From Terfezia claveryi (Eukaryota > Ascomycota > Pezizomycetes > Pezizales > Pezizaceae): a stretch of 19,735 bases of DNA. Below, piece after piece: positions 17,386-19,735 of the stretch (position 1 is its first letter; each line of letters begins with the position of its first letter). The position numbers and the translations under genes are program-made. The stretch lies in assembly GCA_015179025.1 (NCBI GenBank), contig WHUX01000555.1, forward strand, positions 1 through 19,735, written 5' to 3'. The notes under the pieces were generated by a model. It had not been told where the DNA came from. It did no database searches and was given only the letters and a program-made list of their open reading frames with translations.

Positions 17386-18065
17386 TGTAATGAATGGTAC
17401 TAGACAGTATTCATTCGGTACCATTTATACAATCTATATCCGTAGGCACGGACGTTTGTGTATTTCAGTTCTGCTGAGGTAAGACCTCAGAAGGGTAAGG
17501 AGATTACTATGTGGGACGTTCCCGAAGGGAACAGTAATTAACTAGTGTAATCTATCTTATATGATTTGTGCTATCTAAGCTATATGATCTTGATCTGATC
17601 GGAATATAGCCTTGCTTGCTCTGAGTGCTTGCTTGGTTGCTTCTTGTCTTTCTGTGGATTCCAGAGGGAATCCAGCGGCCTATTTATACTTGTCTGAGAT
17701 CTGATGACTAAGGAAATAAATACAATAAAGGGTGGCACACTAGAAGGTGGTACGCTGTACAAAAAGGGTCATGTGGCCATAGTAATAAGTCACACGCCAT
17801 AAACGATGGTCATGTGGCCATAGTAGTGACTCACATGCCTTTAAACAGAGGTCACGCGGCCATAATGAGGGTGTGCTCATATGGTAAATTCCATGGAAGT
17901 TCCCATGGCAACTTCCATGTGCTATGGACGCTTATAAAGCAATAGGAGGTGGTAGAAGGCTAGTCCTTCAACCAAGAGGCTTAATTACATAACATAGTAG
18001 TAATATAGGAAATACAAAAGTATATAATCAATTATATAAGCAATAAAACAACATTCTCCAGTACA
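17386..18065 (-). repeat. Family A 3' LTR of A3
   Basis: 680 bp; on the minus strand it runs from TGTACTGGAGAATG (18065) to CATTCATTACA (17386). TATA box (minus) at 17681-17688. Both U5-side hairpins are perfect here (TTCCC-TTC-GGGAA, CTGAGGT-CTT-ACCTCAG). It follows a polypurine tract and integrase, so it is a 3' LTR. Confidence 0.93.
17681..17688 (-). promoter_or_regulatory. TATA box of A3 LTR
   Basis: TATAAATA on the minus strand at the conserved family A position; the downstream context after AGTATAAATAGG is conserved in all copies. Confidence 0.5.
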
Positions 18066-18074
18066 CTTCCCCAC
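18066..18074 (-). other. Polypurine tract of A3
   Basis: GTGGGGAAG on the minus strand directly before the 3' LTR start; such purine runs prime plus-strand DNA synthesis in LTR elements. The 172-base stretch between it and the pol stop (18075-18246) holds no gene. Confidence 0.65.
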
Positions 18075-18246
18075 ATAGAAGGATTTCCTATCCTTACTTC
18101 TTTCATTCTGCCATATTGGTTTCCATACGTCCTAAGATTTGATGCATTGTTAATACATTAGCATTAACGTGAATATCCTTAGTGTTTCCTTGACTCATGA
18201 TTCTATCTCGATCTTGTTGGATTAGAGCTCGAGTCTCATCTCTGGT

Positions 18247-19735
18247 TCATGGTCCTTGTTTTCCTTTAGTCCTTCGACGTCTCTTGAATATATCTTCCAT
18301 GCTTCCGGTCGTCCAGAAGTCTTGAAGGATTTCGGTGGTGATATCCTTAGCGTTTACCCAGGAATTATATTTAGGAGAGTATCCTAGCCATCTGACCTTA
18401 TCTTGTCTTTCTCCAGTTCGAGGAGCTGTTCTAAATTCTAATATCTTTTCAACTTCATAATGATCTTCTTGAATTGGTCCTGGTTCCTTAGATTGTCTGT
18501 GAGGGAATTGGGTAGGATCATTTTTATAGTAGGATTTGAGTTTGCTGATATGAAAAGTATTATATATGAGGTGGAGGTCAGGTTGACTGGATAGGTCTAG
18601 GCTATAGTTATTGCGTTTCCGATTACTGGAAATAATGGGAAATGGGCCTAGCCATTTTGGTTTGAGTTTGGGTGAGAGGTTCGATAGGTTGATGTTTTCT
18701 GAGAAATGCATAACTTATTGTCCGACTGAAAATTTGGCTGTATTGGGTAGTCGTTTGTTCGCTTGAGATGCTTAAGTCTTCTTAGCATTATATAGGTTTT
18801 TAGACGTTACCTCATGACGTTCATTTGCGTGTACATATGCATTAATGGGATATGGAAGTATCGATACTCTAAGATGTGCATTAAATCCAAATAGTGTGGA
18901 AAAGGGACTATTCTGTCTAGCGGCATTATACCTAGAGTTAAGTTTCAACTGTATCTCTAGTAGTTTCTGTAGCCAATCAAATCCTTCAATTTTACAGGCT
19001 CTTGCTACTTGTAGAATTTCTTTGTTCACAATTTCCGATTGTCTGTCTGTATATGGATGATATGCGGTGGACGGTTCCAACTTGATTCCTTTATTCCTAG
19101 CCCAATCTTGAAAGTGCGTTGACATAAAAAGAGTGTCGCGGTCCAAAACAATACAGAAAGGGTATCCCATAGTTGGGACTACATGAGTATCAAAGGTAGC
19201 AGTACATTGTTCTGCTATAAAATTATCTGAGACAGGAATAAGAAACTTGAATCCTGATTGTCTATCGACAATCGTCCAAAGTCATGAAATACAAACTACA
19301 TGATCTTCTACAACAGGAATATTCAGGTACAAAATTGAACACTTAGTAAACACAGGTGCTAACTTAAGAAAATCTATTGATATATCAGTCCATGGCCTAC
19401 TTGGTACATGTAATGGGGTTACGAGTCCAAGTGGTGCATTGTTGGAATACTTTGTCCATTGACAAGTATCACAACTCTTGATGTAGTCCTTAGTTGGTTC
19501 TGCAAAGGACTGGCAATCATATCGGTCAATAAGATATTTCATCGTTTTTTCAATGCCGCATGAGCGGTTGCTTCATGTGCATCTTTAATAACCAATTCGA
19601 AATAGTTCTACCTTCGATGTTCAAGGTAGAGGGCAAGACTAGTCTCCATTGTCCTTGTCGGTTCTTTACATACAAAAATCCATCTTTTATTCTATGATCC
19701 TTACGGTTCACAAAGGTATCATAGTAGTTCTTCCA
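18247..19735 (-). pseudogene. Family A integrase with chromodomain (A3), broken and cut by window edge
   Basis: On the minus strand the zinc-binding region comes first: AHEATAHA and GIEKTMKYL in two frames joined by a one-base shift near 19545, then SCDTCQWTK (about 19463). The core follows: PLHVPSRPWTDISIDFLKLA, FCIVLDRDTLFMSTHFQ (second catalytic Asp) and AYHPYTDRQSEIVNKEI (Glu, about 19040), where the usual Gly of TDGQSE is Arg. The first core Asp falls in a broken stretch (19171-19300). The C-terminal domain (18247-18711) has PKWLGPFPI and FHISKLKSYY. The chromodomain shows YEVEKILEFR, VRWLGYSPKYNSWVNAKDIT and a basic tail (KRRRRTKGKQGP). Stops lie near 19282, 18772 and 18712. It is of the same family as A1 by LTR. 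Confidence 0.88.

Larger units (their letters stand above)
17386..19735 (-). mobile_element. Family A element A3, 3' part (runs off window)
   Basis: A minus-strand family A element: integrase with chromodomain, 3' untranslated region, polypurine tract, and 3' LTR (17386-18065). Its left end lies in the leader of A2; the duplicated target should be TTTTC (17381-17385), to be sought at its unseen 5' end. It is the innermost insertion of the nest. Confidence 0.9.

Overview
The window is repeat-rich eukaryotic DNA, almost certainly from a filamentous fungus (Dikarya; class not decidable by eye). It is filled with decayed Ty3/gypsy LTR retrotransposons of the chromovirus type (chromodomain at the integrase C-terminus). 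Copies carry many C-to-T and G-to-A type changes (CAG/CAA to TAG/TAA, CGA to TGA, Cys to Tyr, Asp to Asn), the pattern expected from repeat-induced point mutation (RIP) or methyl-C deamination. There are no bacterial-type operons, and I found no rRNA or tRNA gene.

Three retroelement families can be told apart. Family A has LTRs of about 680 bp (TGTAATG...CATTACA) with a 41-42 bp tandem repeat in the promoter-proximal half, a TATAAATA box and a conserved 345-bp non-coding leader after the LTR. Family B has LTRs of about 560-620 bp with three 48-bp repeats centred on the palindrome CACCTGCGATCGCAGGTG. Family C is an AT-rich integrase remnant.

Layout: 1-283 is the start of a family A LTR (minus). 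284-6035 is a nearly whole, dead family B element on the minus strand (5' LTR 5414-6035, gag, protease, RT, RNase H, integrase, chromodomain, odd 3' end). 6036-7603 is the family C integrase remnant (plus), split by a solo family A LTR with a perfect 5-bp target duplication (TAAAT). 7604-8580 is a family A 5' LTR plus leader, heavily mutated. 8581-10596 is the only part not explained by retroelements: a 19-bp minisatellite, a 63-bp in-frame trinucleotide-rich repeat, and on the minus strand a spliced remnant of a divergent histone H3/CENP-A-like histone-fold gene. 10597-19735 is a four-deep nest: family A element A1 (plus, LTR to RNase H), broken by family B element B2 (plus, LTR and start of gag), broken by family A element A2 (plus, LTR and leader), broken by family A element A3 (minus, 3' LTR, chromodomain, integrase), which runs off the right edge.

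No retroelement here looks able to move by itself: each coding region has several in-frame stops or frameshifts, or is cut. The most interesting item is the histone-fold gene fragment, whose 5' part was cut off by the A1 insertion 14 bp from its open frame. Next are the regulatory repeats in the two LTR families and a 680-bp inverted LTR pair (A2/A3) that could make double-stranded RNA.
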